A DNA stretch of 64,000 nt from NCBI RefSeq assembly GCF_000745955.1, contig NZ_JQKH01000004.1:22800-86799 (forward strand), in the 5' to 3' direction. Source of the stretch: Alysiella crassa DSM 2578. GTDB lineage: Bacteria; Pseudomonadota; Gammaproteobacteria; Burkholderiales; Neisseriaceae. Of the stretch, positions 20,576 to 30,037 are shown piece after piece (the first letter of the stretch is position 1; every line of letters starts with the position of its first letter). Both the position numbers and the translations under genes were made by a program. The notes below the pieces were generated by a model, which was not told the origin of the DNA, searched no databases, and was given only the letters and a program-made list of their open reading frames with translations.

Positions 20576-20577
20576 AC

Positions 20578-21609
20578 TCATTGACGATAATGTACCCAAT
20601 TCGGGTCATATTCACAATTAATCTGCGTGTTTAAATGCGAAAATTTCGCGCACAATTTCTCCGCTTGCGCCAACAAAATTTCAGGTTCAGACGTTACCGC
20701 AAACACCGTGCGCATACCTTGCGACAAATTCATCACGCTTAAAGTGGGAATGCCTTGCTGATTTTGTTGAGCGTAGCTGTCAAATTCATCTTGTAAATCG
20801 TAGGCAGCCTGCACATCGTCTTCGCTACCGATTTCGCAAGTGATGGCAAGTGTCCACGCCATATCGGCACGCCCCAGCAAGCTGTTCGCTGACTGATTGC
20901 GTGTCAACACCAGCGCATCTTGTTCCCCATCTTCTTCCACTTGGGCGACCGCGTATTGCCATTCGGGTTCGGGATACGCGCCGTTGCGACCGAGTGCCAA
21001 CCATGTTTGGCGCAATTTTTCAGGCAGCGTGTCCAATGGTTCAAATTCATCATTGGCTTGTGGTATAAAATCCACCGCGCCAATTTTCACCGCGCTGTTC
21101 CATTCGCCCAAAATATGGTCAAGCATAATAAACGTCATATTTTGCGCGTGTGGCACAAATTCATCGTCAATTGTTTTGGTAAACGCGATTTCCAGCGCGG
21201 GCATTTCGCGCCAAACGTCTAATTTCACCACAATATCGTTTACTGCCAATTCAAAGCCGTTCATACCCATCATAAAATTGCCAATATCGGGCATGGCTTG
21301 ACGGAAACCACGCACGGGGCAGGGTAAATTTTTCGGGGCTTGCGTGCACACCGCTTGCACTTGAATAAACCTGCCTATTACCCCATGCGCGGTAAACACG
21401 ATGGTGCTGTGAGTAAATACATTGTCGCTGGCAGACAAATTTGCATTTTCCAATTCCAATGAAATATCAGGCAGATACTGTTGCAAAATCTCATTGCTTT
21501 GTTCCATCACTTCGGGTGCGGACAAATGTTGAAAATTCGGATACGCCGCCAACCATGTTTGCCAAAAATCTTGGGCGCGTTGCTTGTAGTCAATTAATTG
21601 GTTTAACAT
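20578..21609 (-). CDS. Hypothetical cytoplasmic protein
   Basis: The 343-residue product is acidic and lacks signal or membrane segments. The frame is open to 21666, but the upstream part reads through a repeat end; AAGGAAA before ATG 21609 (MLNQLIDYKQRAQDFW) fixes the start. I do not recognise the family. Alternating beta-type segments such as VVKLDVWREMPALEIAF suggest an alpha/beta fold. It lies between two repeat copies on the same strand as dapC and the RsmB-type gene, with no clear functional link. Confidence 0.7.
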   Translation of the reverse strand: MLNQLIDYKQRAQDFWQTWLAAYPNFQHLSAPEVMEQSNEILQQYLPDISLELENANLSASDNVFTHSTIVFTAHGVIGRFIQVQAVCTQAPKNLPCPVRGFRQAMPDIGNFMMGMNGFELAVNDIVVKLDVWREMPALEIAFTKTIDDEFVPHAQNMTFIMLDHILGEWNSAVKIGAVDFIPQANDEFEPLDTLPEKLRQTWLALGRNGAYPEPEWQYAVAQVEEDGEQDALVLTRNQSANSLLGRADMAWTLAITCEIGSEDDVQAAYDLQDEFDSYAQQNQQGIPTLSVMNLSQGMRTVFAVTSEPEILLAQAEKLCAKFSHLNTQINCEYDPNWVHYRQ

Positions 21610-21633
21610 TTTGATTTCCTTATTGTTTAAAAT

Positions 21634-21729
21634 TTCAGGCTGCCTTTCAGTACACGATAAAAACAACAGTAGGGTGCACCCTACATTTTCTGCCTTGTTA
21701 TTTTGTTTTCATACCAAAGGCAGCCTGAA
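21634..21729. repeat. DUS-ended inverted repeat, copy 6 (collapsed core)
   Basis: The left end, DUS plus TTCAGTACACGA, is intact. The two inner arms have collapsed to the perfect palindrome GTAGGGTGCACCCTAC. The right end is ATACCAAAGGCAGCCTGAA. A deletion between the inner arms explains the form. Confidence 0.7.
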
Positions 21730-21734
21730 AATCA

Positions 21735-22994
21735 TCAAGCCTTACGCTGCAAAACCGCCGCAAAAAAACCGTCCGTGCCATGCTCTGCCGTGTTCAGCTC
21801 CAAAAATTTGCCCGTATTTAAATCCACTTTTTGCGCCGCCAAAATATCGCCACAATCCAACCATTCAAATTCAGGATTATTTTCTAAAAAATCAATAATT
21901 TGATGTTCATTTTCTTCGGGTAACACGCTGCAAGTGGCATACACCAAACGCCCACCGCCGCGCACCAATTGACTGGCAGCCTGCAAAATACTTTGCTGTT
22001 CTTTCAATAATTTAGCCAAAGTTTCAGGCGATTGACGGTATTTCAAATCAGGATTGCGGCGCAACGTCCCCAAGCCCGAACACGGCGCGTCCACCAACAC
22101 ACGGTCGGCTTTGCCGTGCAATCGCGCAATGCGTGGGTCGTGTTCACTTTCAATGCGCTCTGGCGTGATATTGGTTAAACCTGCGCGGGTCATGCGCGGT
22201 TTCAAATTTGCCAATCTTTTTTCTGATACATCAAAGGCATAAATCCGCCCCTTGTTTGCCATTTGTGCGCCGATTGCCAAAGTTTTGCCGCCTGCGCCCG
22301 CGCAAAAATCCACCACCATCTCGCCCCGTTTCGCGCCCACCAATTGCGCCAATAATTGACTGCCTTCGTCCTGCACTTCCAACGTGCCGTCCAAAAACAA
22401 TTCGTGTTTGTTCAGCGCAGGTTTGTCGGGGAAGCGAATGCCGTGTGGCGCGTAGGGCGTGGCGATGGCTTTGGGGAACTCGTTTTGCAGTTGCGCCAAA
22501 ATGTTGTTGCGTTTGCCCTTGAGCGTGTTTACGCGCACATCAAGCGGCGCGGTTTGCGCCACGCTGCGCCCAAAGGTTTGAATTTGCTCGTCTTCCCAAT
22601 GAACTTGTAAACGCGTAATCAACCATTCAGGCAATTCGGCAATCGTGTTCAGGCTGCCTGAAAACTCGGTTTTACGCGCTTTGACGTTAGCAAGAAATTC
22701 CTGTTCATCTTCTTCCAAAAAATCAGACAATTGCGAAATATTGAAACCGCGCCCCAACACCAAAGCCGCTAACGCTGCTTTTCGCGCTTGAGCGTGCGGA
22801 CGGCGCAAAATCGCCGCAATTTTTTGATAATGGCGCAACGCCGCAAATGCCGTTTCCGCGATTTCATGGCGGTCAGTGCGCCCTAGTTTGTGATGATTGC
22901 GGAAATATGCGGAAATGACCGCGTCAGCAGGTTGTTGAAAAGTGAGCATATTTTCTAAAACTTGGGCGGTATGATTCAATTGATGTGCATTCAT
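21735..22994 (-). CDS. RsmB-type 16S rRNA m5C methyltransferase
   Basis: The 419-residue protein has an N-terminal NusB-like helical domain (about 1-140) and a C-terminal SAM-dependent Rossmann domain with VVDFCAGAGGKTLAIG. The two family cysteines are present: the release cysteine in VDAPCSGLGTLRRNPD and the nucleophile in YATCSVLPEEN. RsmB methylates C967 of 16S rRNA. The specific position cannot be proven because several paralogues share these motifs. Uptake sequences occur in frame near residue 110 (FSGSLNTIA). Confidence 0.88.
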   Translation of the reverse strand: MNAHQLNHTAQVLENMLTFQQPADAVISAYFRNHHKLGRTDRHEIAETAFAALRHYQKIAAILRRPHAQARKAALAALVLGRGFNISQLSDFLEEDEQEFLANVKARKTEFSGSLNTIAELPEWLITRLQVHWEDEQIQTFGRSVAQTAPLDVRVNTLKGKRNNILAQLQNEFPKAIATPYAPHGIRFPDKPALNKHELFLDGTLEVQDEGSQLLAQLVGAKRGEMVVDFCAGAGGKTLAIGAQMANKGRIYAFDVSEKRLANLKPRMTRAGLTNITPERIESEHDPRIARLHGKADRVLVDAPCSGLGTLRRNPDLKYRQSPETLAKLLKEQQSILQAASQLVRGGGRLVYATCSVLPEENEHQIIDFLENNPEFEWLDCGDILAAQKVDLNTGKFLELNTAEHGTDGFFAAVLQRKA

Positions 22995-23040
22995 GATAGC
23001 GATTTCAAATTTAACAAATAAAGCAGATTCTACCCGAAAA

Positions 23041-23081
23041 AAGGCAGCCTGAAACGGAAAAATCCATCTTCAGGCTGCCTT
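23041..23081. terminator. DUS-pair hairpin between acpS and the RsmB-type gene
   Basis: AAGGCAGCCTGAA and TTCAGGCTGCCTTA pair around a 13-base loop, with T-rich sequence on the acpS-transcript side. It probably ends the pdxJ-acpS transcript. Confidence 0.65.
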
Positions 23082-23103
23082 ATTTAAAATTAAATAATTG
23101 AAA

Positions 23104-23502
23104 TTAAAGTAATTCTGCTACCACATAAGCGACAACATAACGCTCTTCATCGCTCAAACTCAAATGCACTTTGCCAATGCCTTTGGCTTCAAGCCATTGT
23201 TTTAATTCGGCTTCAAACACAAATTCGGGTTTGCCCAAATCTGTGTGTGTGATGTTGATGTTGTGCAGACTCACAGGTTCGCGCACCCCCATGCCAACTG
23301 CTTTGGCAAACGCTTCTTTTGCTGCAAAACGCTTCGCCAAAAAACGCACCGCGTCCGCGCTATTTTGTTGCGCGAAACGGTTGGTAAATTCCAATTCTTC
23401 AATGCGTGTTAAAATGCGGCGCGGCAGGGCTTCACCGTATTTTTTGTATAATTGTTCAATGCGTTTGATGGCTAAAATATCTGTGCCGATACCATAAATC
23501 AT
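23104..23502 (-). CDS. acpS: Holo-[acyl-carrier-protein] synthase
   Basis: The 132-residue protein opens with MIYGIGTDILAIKRIE (conserved metal-binding Asp) and has the RFAAKEAFAKA motif, whose Glu also binds Mg. It transfers 4'-phosphopantetheine from CoA to the carrier protein of fatty acid synthesis. It lies 28 bases downstream of pdxJ on the same strand, the conserved pdxJ-acpS arrangement, with GGAG before the start. Confidence 0.96.
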   Translation of the reverse strand: MIYGIGTDILAIKRIEQLYKKYGEALPRRILTRIEELEFTNRFAQQNSADAVRFLAKRFAAKEAFAKAVGMGVREPVSLHNINITHTDLGKPEFVFEAELKQWLEAKGIGKVHLSLSDEERYVVAYVVAELL

Positions 23503-23530
23503 GAGTAAAATCTCCAGAATTATCAGTTTA

Positions 23531-24259
23531 TTATGCTTGAGCCACTCGAGCGCGGAACATGGCTTCTTTCATCTGTTCAATCGCTTTGGGTAAACCCAAA
23601 AACACCGCTTGGGCAATCAAAGAATGCCCGATATTTAATTCCACAATTTGCGGAATTCGCGCAATCGGCGCAACATTTTGAATGGTCAAACCATGTCCTG
23701 CATTCACCGTCATGCCTAAATTTGCCGCAAATTCGGCAGCCTGCACAATGCGCGCCAATTCCGCCGCCCGACCATGCGCGGGCGCGTCCGCATACGCCCC
23801 CGTGTGAATTTCAATCACACGCGCCCCCACATCAAAAGCAGCCTGAATTTGCGCCAAATCCGCACCAATAAACAGCGAAACGCGAATATCATTATCGTGC
23901 AAAGTTTGCACATAATCCGCCACTTTTTCTTGTTGCCCCAACACGTCCAAACCGCCTTCGGTGGTAACCTCTTCGCGTTTTTCAGGCACAAGGCAAACGT
24001 CTTCGGGGGCGACCGTGATTGCATTTTCCAGCATTTCTGCTGTCATTGCCATTTCCAAATTCATGCGTGTTTTGATTGCCTGTTTGATGGCAAACACATC
24101 GGCGTCTTTAATGTGGCGGCGGTCTTCGCGCAAATGCAGCGTAATCAAATCTGCGCCGTGCGTTTCGGCGATTAATGCCGCTTCCATCGGGCTGGGGTAG
24201 CCTACGCCACGCGCATTGCGCAGCGTGGCAACATGGTCAATATTGACACCTAATAACAT
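23531..24259 (-). CDS. pdxJ: Pyridoxine 5'-phosphate synthase
   Basis: The 242-residue TIM-barrel enzyme condenses 1-deoxyxylulose 5-phosphate with 3-amino-2-oxopropyl phosphate. [28 protein letters not shown] and the late GLTIQNV and LNIGHSLI segments are all typical. The frame is open further upstream through a repeat element, but AGGAGAA and ATG 24259 (MLLGVNIDH) set the start. It forms an operon with acpS. Confidence 0.96.
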   Translation of the reverse strand: MLLGVNIDHVATLRNARGVGYPSPMEAALIAETHGADLITLHLREDRRHIKDADVFAIKQAIKTRMNLEMAMTAEMLENAITVAPEDVCLVPEKREEVTTEGGLDVLGQQEKVADYVQTLHDNDIRVSLFIGADLAQIQAAFDVGARVIEIHTGAYADAPAHGRAAELARIVQAAEFAANLGMTVNAGHGLTIQNVAPIARIPQIVELNIGHSLIAQAVFLGLPKAIEQMKEAMFRARVAQA

Positions 24260-24278
24260 ATTTTCTCCTAAAAATTGA

Positions 24279-24379
24279 ATGTAGGGTGCGTACCACGCAC
24301 CAAATTGTTCAAATAACTGCTTATTGGTGCGTATACACACCCTACATAAGTTTTGCCGTGTACCAAAAGGCAGCCTGAA
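24279..24379. repeat. DUS-ended inverted repeat, copy 7 (left end missing)
   Basis: Inner arms GTAGGGTGCGTACC and a decayed partner (GCGTATACACACCCTAC) remain, with the right end GCCGTGTACCAAAAGGCAGC. The outer left arm is absent, and the element begins 20 bases upstream of pdxJ, close to its ribosome-binding site. Confidence 0.7.
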
Positions 24380-24401
24380 AATCAGTAAACACCTAACTGA
24401 A

Positions 24402-25430
24402 TTAGAATAATAACATAGACTGCCTGAAAAAAACCGAAAGTGGCTTCGGCAAACCCAAATCTTCGCTATTTTGCAACCAAATCCCTGCACCCACAGGCTG
24501 CCCACCTTTTGCGCTAAACGGCATAATTTCCAACAAACGATGGGTTAAACGATGAGTAATCGCCGCTTCTTCCTGCAAATCTTCGGGTAACACGCCACAT
24601 TGTGCGGCAAAATCCATCATCTCCGCCAAACTGTCAAAACACGGCACACAATACAATCCTGCCCAAATCCCTTTTTGCGGACGTTTTTGCACCCAAATCG
24701 CGCCATCATCGCGCCGCAAAATCAGCCAAAACAAGGATTTTTGCTTCACCGCCACCGCCGATTTTTTGCGCGGCAATTCGGCAATGCGATTTTCTGCATA
24801 CGCCACACAATCCGCGCTCATGGGACACGATGGGCAATCGGGCTTGCTGCGTTTACACACGGTCGCGCCCAAATCCATCAAACCTTGCGTATAACTGGGC
24901 ATATCAGATTGATTTTTCGGTAACAATTCTTCTGCGTGCGCCCACAATTGCGTTTCAAATTTTTTGTCGCTGGGGTCGCCGTCCAAACCGAAAACGCGGC
25001 ACAATACGCGTTTCACATTGCCGTCCAAAATCGTTTCGCGCTGCTGAAAGGCAAACGCCGCAATCGCCGCCGCCGTGCTGCGCCCCACGCCGCATAATTT
25101 TTCTAACTCATTGCGCGAATGGGGAAATTTCCCGTCAAACTCATTGACAATTTGCTGCGCCGCTTTGTGCAAATTGCGTGCGCGACTGTAATAGCCCAGC
25201 CCCGCCCACAGTTGCAACACGCTGTCTTGTTCCGCCGCCGCTAAATCATGTACGGTGGGGAAGTGATTGATAAATTTGGGATAATAGTCTAATACGGTTG
25301 CTACTTGCGTTTGCTGTAACATGATTTCCGATAGCCACACGCCATACGGGTCTTGCGTTTGCCATGGTAGGTGGTGGCGACCGTGTTGGCGTTGCCAAGT
25401 GATTAATTTGTCTGCGAATTGTGTTTTCAT
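24402..25430 (-). CDS. mutY: A/G-specific adenine DNA glycosylase
   Basis: The 342-residue enzyme removes adenine opposite 8-oxoguanine. Glu35 (LSEIMLQQT), the HhH motif LCGVGRSTA and catalytic Asp136 (LDGNVKRV) are present. The [4Fe-4S] cysteines are 192, 199, 202 and 208 (C-x6-C-xx-C-x5-C). A NUDIX-like C-terminal domain with [11 protein letters not shown] recognises 8-oxoG. The C-terminus (FFRQSMLLF) reads through an uptake-like sequence. No strong ribosome-binding site precedes the ATG. Confidence 0.95.
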   Translation of the reverse strand: MKTQFADKLITWQRQHGRHHLPWQTQDPYGVWLSEIMLQQTQVATVLDYYPKFINHFPTVHDLAAAEQDSVLQLWAGLGYYSRARNLHKAAQQIVNEFDGKFPHSRNELEKLCGVGRSTAAAIAAFAFQQRETILDGNVKRVLCRVFGLDGDPSDKKFETQLWAHAEELLPKNQSDMPSYTQGLMDLGATVCKRSKPDCPSCPMSADCVAYAENRIAELPRKKSAVAVKQKSLFWLILRRDDGAIWVQKRPQKGIWAGLYCVPCFDSLAEMMDFAAQCGVLPEDLQEEAAITHRLTHRLLEIMPFSAKGGQPVGAGIWLQNSEDLGLPKPLSVFFRQSMLLF

Positions 25431-25546
25431 GAGGGTTCAGGCTGTCTGAAAAAATCGCATTTAAACACATATTCAGGCAGCCTGAAAACCGTTTTTCCGC
25501 TAAAATATGGACAACTTAAATTTAATATATTGATAAAGAGAAAAAC

Positions 25547-27457
25547 ATGAGCATTTTGGCATTGGAAAACGCCAGTTTCGCGGTCGGACACGTTCCGCTT
25601 TTGGACAAAACCTCGTTTCAACTCAATCAGGGCGAAAAAGTCGGCTTGATTGGGCGCAATGGCGCGGGCAAATCATCGCTGCTGAAAATTTTGGCAGGCG
25701 TGCAAAAATTGGACGATGGGCAAATCATTGTGCAAAATGGGTTGAAAATCGTTTATGTGCCGCAAGAAAGTTTCTTTGAAAATCAAGATACTGTGTTTGA
25801 TGTGGTGTCGGCGGGATTGGGCGAGTTGCGCGATGTGTTGCGCGAATATCATCGCGTGAGTTTGGCTTTGGAACAAAACCACGATGAAAATTTAATCAGC
25901 CAACTCAACGATTTGCAAAACCAAATTGAAGCGCAAAACGGTTGGCAATTTGACGCGGCAATCAAGCAAACAATCGGCGAACTTGGGCTGCCTGAAAATG
26001 AGTTAATCGGCAATTTGTCGGGCGGACAAAAAAAGCGCGTGGCTTTGGCGCAAGCGTGGGTGCAAAAACCCGATATTTTGCTGCTGGACGAACCGACCAA
26101 CCATTTGGACATTAACGCGATTATTTGGCTGGAAAACCTGTTGCAAGGCTTTTCAGGCAGCATGGTGGTGATTACCCACGACCGCCGTTTTTTGGACAAC
26201 ATTGCCAAGCGCATTGTGGAATTGGACAGGGGCATTTTGCGTTCATACGAAGGCAGTTTCCGCCAATATTCGGAAAAAAAAGCACAAGAATTGGCGGTGG
26301 AAGCCGAACACAATCGCCTGTTTGACAAATTCCACGCCCAAGAAGAAGTGTGGATACGCAAAGGCATTGAAGCGCGGCGCACCCGCAATGAAGGGCGCGT
26401 TCGCCGTTTGGAAGAATTGCGTAAACAACGTGCCGCGCGGCGCGAGCGCGTGGGGCAAGTCAATTTCAAACTGGATGCAGGCGAAAAAAGCGGCAAAATC
26501 ATTGCCGAATTGGAAGACGCGAGTTTCCATTATCCCAACAAAAAGATCATGGAACGTTTCACGACCGTGATTCAGCGTGGCGACAAAATCGGCTTAATCG
26601 GTGCAAATGGCGTGGGCAAAACCACGTTTTTAAAGCTGATTTTGGGCGAATTGCAGCCGACTTTCGGCAAAATCCGCTTGGGCAGCAAGCAGGAAGTGGC
26701 GTATTTTGACCAATTCCGCAGCGCGTTGAACGAAAACGACACGGTGTTTTACACCTTGGGGCAGGGCAACGATTTTGTGGAAGTGGGCGGCAAGAAAAAA
26801 CACGTCATGAGTTATTTGGAGGATTTTTTGTTCCACCCAGCGCGGGCGCAATCGCCTGTTTCATCGTTGTCGGGTGGCGAGCGCAATCGTTTGTTGCTGG
26901 CAAAATTGTTCACGCGCCCTGCCAATATTTTGGTGCTGGACGAGCCAACCAATGATTTGGACATTGACACGCAAGAATTGTTGGAAGAATTGTTGCGCGA
27001 TTACGCTGGCACGGTGTTTTTGGTGTCGCACGACCGCGAATTTTTGGACAATGTGATTACGCAAAGCATTGTGTTTGACGGTTCAGGCAGCCTGAAAGAA
27101 TATGTGGGCGGCTATCAGGATTATGTGGACGCCAAACAGCGCGAAGACAAAATTCAGGCAGCCGTGTTGCCCAAAAATCAAACTGAAAATCAAGAAATTA
27201 AGGAAAAACCCAAAGCCAATCGCACGGTCAAATTGTCGTACAAAGAGCAACGCGAATTGGATGCGCTGCCCGATGAAATTGCGGCTTTGGAGGCGGAGCA
27301 AGCGGAGTTAGCCGAACAGTTGTCCAATCCCGATGTGTTTAAAGATTATGAAAAAGCAGGCAGCCTGCAAAGTCGTGCCGAAGAAATTGAATTGATTTTA
27401 TTGGAAAAATTGGAACGTTGGGAAGTGTTGGAACAGAAACAAAATGGGGTGGTGTGA
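25547..27457 (+). CDS. uup: ABC-F ATPase Uup
   Basis: The 636-residue protein has two ABC cassettes, with Walker A motifs GRNGAGKSS and GANGVGKTT and signature motifs LSGGQ and LSGGE. The interdomain segment IRKGIEARRTRNEGRVRRL is typical of Uup. A charged C-terminal coiled coil (about 560-636) is the DNA-binding tail of this subfamily. Uup acts in ribosome-associated and DNA branch-intermediate processes. There is no membrane domain. It diverges from mutY across 116 bases. Confidence 0.93.
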   Translation: MSILALENASFAVGHVPLLDKTSFQLNQGEKVGLIGRNGAGKSSLLKILAGVQKLDDGQIIVQNGLKIVYVPQESFFENQDTVFDVVSAGLGELRDVLREYHRVSLALEQNHDENLISQLNDLQNQIEAQNGWQFDAAIKQTIGELGLPENELIGNLSGGQKKRVALAQAWVQKPDILLLDEPTNHLDINAIIWLENLLQGFSGSMVVITHDRRFLDNIAKRIVELDRGILRSYEGSFRQYSEKKAQELAVEAEHNRLFDKFHAQEEVWIRKGIEARRTRNEGRVRRLEELRKQRAARRERVGQVNFKLDAGEKSGKIIAELEDASFHYPNKKIMERFTTVIQRGDKIGLIGANGVGKTTFLKLILGELQPTFGKIRLGSKQEVAYFDQFRSALNENDTVFYTLGQGNDFVEVGGKKKHVMSYLEDFLFHPARAQSPVSSLSGGERNRLLLAKLFTRPANILVLDEPTNDLDIDTQELLEELLRDYAGTVFLVSHDREFLDNVITQSIVFDGSGSLKEYVGGYQDYVDAKQREDKIQAAVLPKNQTENQEIKEKPKANRTVKLSYKEQRELDALPDEIAALEAEQAELAEQLSNPDVFKDYEKAGSLQSRAEEIELILLEKLERWEVLEQKQNGVV

Positions 27458-27459
27458 TT

Positions 27460-27587
27460 TTCAGGCTGCCTTTTAGTAGGGTGCGCCGTGCGCACCAAAC
27501 GATTTGAATGATTAAAATAGGGTAGTGTATTTGGTGCGCACGGCGCACCCTACGATTATTTTTGTTGTGTACCGAAAGGCTGCCGAA
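27460..27587. repeat. DUS-ended nested inverted repeat, copy 8
   Basis: It begins two bases after the uup stop. Inner arms are GTAGGGTGCGCCGTGCGCACC and complement, as in copy 5. The right end is GTTGTGTACCGAAAGGCTGCC with one base lost from the DUS. The remaining 140 bases before the next gene are AT-rich with a single DUS. Confidence 0.75.
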
Positions 27588-27729
27588 ATTACGTTAAACA
27601 GTTGAATTAACAAAAAAGTGTGGCAATAATACGCCACCGATTTTTATTTTCCTGTTATTTATTTTCAGGCTGCCTGAAGAGTGTGGCATAATGTATTTGT
27701 TTAATTTTTTGAATGAGTTAGGATAAGTA

Positions 27730-28455
27730 ATGTCAGATTTGGCTTTGCAAAATAAGCATATTTTGGTAACAGGCGCATCACAAGGCTTGGGTGAGCAAGT
27801 TGCCAAAGCGGTGGCGGCGGCTGGTGCAACGGTGATTTTGGTGGCGCGTAGCCAAAAGCGTTTGGAAAAGGTGTATGACGATATTGTCGCGTTGGGCGGT
27901 CAAGAGCCGTTTGCGATAGTATTTGATTTAATGACGGCAAAAGAAGATGAGTTTGCCCAATTGGCTGCCACCATCGCGCAAGCCACAGGCGGTAAACTAG
28001 ATGGCGTGGTGCATTGCGCCAGCTATTTTTATGCCGTGTCGCCTTTGGATTTTCAGACGGTGGACGAGTGGATAAATCAGTATCGCATTAATACGGTTGC
28101 GCCTATGGGCTTGAATCGTGCCTTGTTCCCGATGTTGAAGGAATCGCCTGACGCGTCTGTGGTGTTTGTCGGCGAAACGCATGGCGAGTTGCCCAAAGCG
28201 TATTGGGGGGGGTTTGGCGCGTCCAAAGCGGGGGTGAATTATTTGTGCAAAGTGTCGGCGGACGAGTGGGAACGCTTTACGCATTTACGCGCCAATGTGC
28301 TTGTACCTGGGGCGATTAATTCGCCGCAACGCGTGAAAACCCACCCAGGGGAAACCGCCAGCGAGCGCAAAAACATGACCGATATCACGCCTGCTTTTGT
28401 GTGGTGGTTGAGTGAAGCCAGCAAAGGGCGCACGGGCGAAATTGTTTATCTGTAA
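27730..28455 (+). CDS. Short-chain dehydrogenase/reductase family protein with degenerate active site
   Basis: The 241-residue protein has an intact nucleotide-binding motif TGASQGLG (14-21), resembles YciK-type SDRs and keeps active-site Lys166. The residue four before it, normally the catalytic Tyr, is Phe162 (GFGASK). Where the catalytic Ser is expected the protein reads GET (149-151). Either the enzyme uses other residues or it has become a non-catalytic NAD(P)-binding protein. The substrate is unknown. TAGGATA precedes the ATG. Confidence 0.85.
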   Translation: MSDLALQNKHILVTGASQGLGEQVAKAVAAAGATVILVARSQKRLEKVYDDIVALGGQEPFAIVFDLMTAKEDEFAQLAATIAQATGGKLDGVVHCASYFYAVSPLDFQTVDEWINQYRINTVAPMGLNRALFPMLKESPDASVVFVGETHGELPKAYWGGFGASKAGVNYLCKVSADEWERFTHLRANVLVPGAINSPQRVKTHPGETASERKNMTDITPAFVWWLSEASKGRTGEIVYL

Positions 28456-28469
28456 ATCATGACCATCAA

Positions 28470-28504
28470 TTCAGGCAGCCTGAAACGCTTTCAGGCTGCC
28501 TGAA
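28470..28504. terminator. DUS-pair hairpin terminator after the SDR gene
   Basis: TTCAGGCAGCCTGAAA and its complement are separated by three bases, giving a 16-base-pair stem before a T-rich stretch. panC starts 52 bases later. Confidence 0.75.
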
Positions 28505-28556
28505 AATGTTTTTCGCGGTACAATTTCATTTTTTACTGTTGAAAAATATTCAAATT

Positions 28557-29393
28557 ATGAAAATTATCCATACCATCAAAGAATTACGCCAATGGCGACA
28601 AAGTGTGCAAAGCGTGGCATTTGTGCCGACGATGGGCAATTTGCACGCGGGACATTTGGCTTTGGTGCAACGCGCCCAAAGTGAAGCGGAACATGTGGTG
28701 GTGAGCATTTTTGTCAATCGCCTGCAATTTGGGCAAGGGGAAGATTTTGACCGTTATCCGCGCACGCTGGAACAGGATGCGGCGAAATTACGCGATGTGG
28801 GCGTGGCGGTGCTGTTTGCGCCCGATGAGCGCGAGTTGTACCCGAATGTGGCGCAAAATTATCAGGTGGAACCGCCGCATTTGCAAAATGAATTGTGTGG
28901 CGCGTTTCGCCCGAATCATTTTCGTGGCGTGGCGACTGTGGTGTGTAAATTATTCAATATTGTTCAAGCAGATACGGCGTGTTTTGGCAAAAAAGATTAT
29001 CAGCAGCTTGCCATTATTCGCGGCATGGTGGACGATTTGAATATGCCCATCAAAATTGTGCCTGTGGACACGGGACGCGCGGACGATGGCTTGGCTTTGT
29101 CCAGCCGCAACCAATATTTGAGCGCAACGGAACGCGCCGAAGCCCCCAGAATGTTCCAGCAATTACAATGGCTTGCTGAACAAGTGCGCGGCGGCAATCA
29201 CGATTATGTTGCTTTGGAGCAAGCGGCGGCGGCAGAATTGACGGCGCACGGTTGGCAGGTGGATTATGTGGAAATTCGTGAAGCAGGCAGCCTGAATGTG
29301 GCGCGTTTGGGCGATAAAAATTTGGTGGTGTTGGCGGCGGCGCGATTGGGTACAACGCGTTTGATTGATAATTTGGAATTTCAGGCTGCCTGA
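28557..29393 (+). CDS. panC: Pantothenate synthetase
   Basis: The 278-residue enzyme joins pantoate and beta-alanine using [17 protein letters not shown] (nucleotidyl-transferase HIGH-like motif), [22 protein letters not shown] and [11 protein letters not shown] are all present. One change is VNRLQFG where most members have VNPxQFG. The upstream codons from 28506 lack support, so ATG 28557 is used. Its stop overlaps a DUS directly before the next gene, 3 bases away. Confidence 0.95.
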   Translation: MKIIHTIKELRQWRQSVQSVAFVPTMGNLHAGHLALVQRAQSEAEHVVVSIFVNRLQFGQGEDFDRYPRTLEQDAAKLRDVGVAVLFAPDERELYPNVAQNYQVEPPHLQNELCGAFRPNHFRGVATVVCKLFNIVQADTACFGKKDYQQLAIIRGMVDDLNMPIKIVPVDTGRADDGLALSSRNQYLSATERAEAPRMFQQLQWLAEQVRGGNHDYVALEQAAAAELTAHGWQVDYVEIREAGSLNVARLGDKNLVVLAAARLGTTRLIDNLEFQAA

Positions 29394-29395
29394 AA

Positions 29396-29980
29396 ATGAA
29401 ATCGTGGATTTTTCTGTTGCTTTTATCGCTTAATTTGGCGGCTTATGCTCATCCAGAGATTGCGCCAACTCGCCCCGAAACATGGGCGCAAAGCGTTCAC
29501 AGCGCGGCGAATTTGTATCGCGTGGACGATAAATTGTACCGCAGCGAACAGCCAATTGGCGATGATGTGGCAATTTTGTTGCAAAATAAAATCAACAGTA
29601 TCATCAATTTACGCTATTTTAATCGCAAGAAAGACCAACAAATATTTTCGTCCCACGCTGGTGTAAAACTGATTAATCAGCCACTTTTAACATGGCGTGT
29701 CAAACCGAAACACATTGCCGCCGTTTTGTATCAAATTGAGCAAAATCAAAAAGATGGCGCGGTATTGGTGCATTGCTATCATGGTGCAGACAGAACGGGG
29801 ATTGTGGTGGCGTTTTACCGCATGGTGTACCAAAATTGGTCGTTGGACGCAGCGAAAGCGGAGATGATGGGCGGCGGTTTTGGTTATCATAGCGTGTGGA
29901 AAAATTTGGAAAATTTGTTTACAGAACAAAATCTTGCCGATGTAAAAGCCGAGTTGAACCAATTGCGCCAAATGCGTTAA
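29396..29980 (+). CDS. Periplasmic dual-specificity / tyrosine phosphatase-like protein
   Basis: The 194-residue protein has a cleavable signal peptide (cut predicted after AYA, residue 18). A phosphatase loop HCYHGADRTG gives the Cys127-x5-Arg133 signature of cysteine-based phosphatases. The order of segments fits the DSP/PTP-like phosphatases found in many Gram-negative envelopes. The substrate is unknown; phosphoproteins, phosphoinositides and inositol phosphates are all possible. It sits directly behind panC and probably shares its transcript. Confidence 0.82.
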   Translation: MKSWIFLLLLSLNLAAYAHPEIAPTRPETWAQSVHSAANLYRVDDKLYRSEQPIGDDVAILLQNKINSIINLRYFNRKKDQQIFSSHAGVKLINQPLLTWRVKPKHIAAVLYQIEQNQKDGAVLVHCYHGADRTGIVVAFYRMVYQNWSLDAAKAEMMGGGFGYHSVWKNLENLFTEQNLADVKAELNQLRQMR

Positions 29981-29990
29981 TTAAACTAAT

Positions 29991-30019
29991 AGGCAGCCTG
30001 AAAACTTTTCAGGCTGCCT
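29991..30019. terminator. DUS-pair bidirectional terminator
   Basis: AGGCAGCCTGAAAA and TTTTCAGGCTGCCT are separated by one base, between the convergent phosphatase and sucrose phosphorylase genes. Confidence 0.75.
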
Positions 30020-30037
30020 GAATTGAATCAAATCACA

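Noticed and set aside
11192..24379. CRISPR array, because similar repeats recur between 11 and 24 kb.
   Set aside because: The repeats are about 150 bp, dispersed over kilobases between genes, and not regularly spaced. No cas genes are present; the VapD homologue at 52.9 kb is not Cas2.
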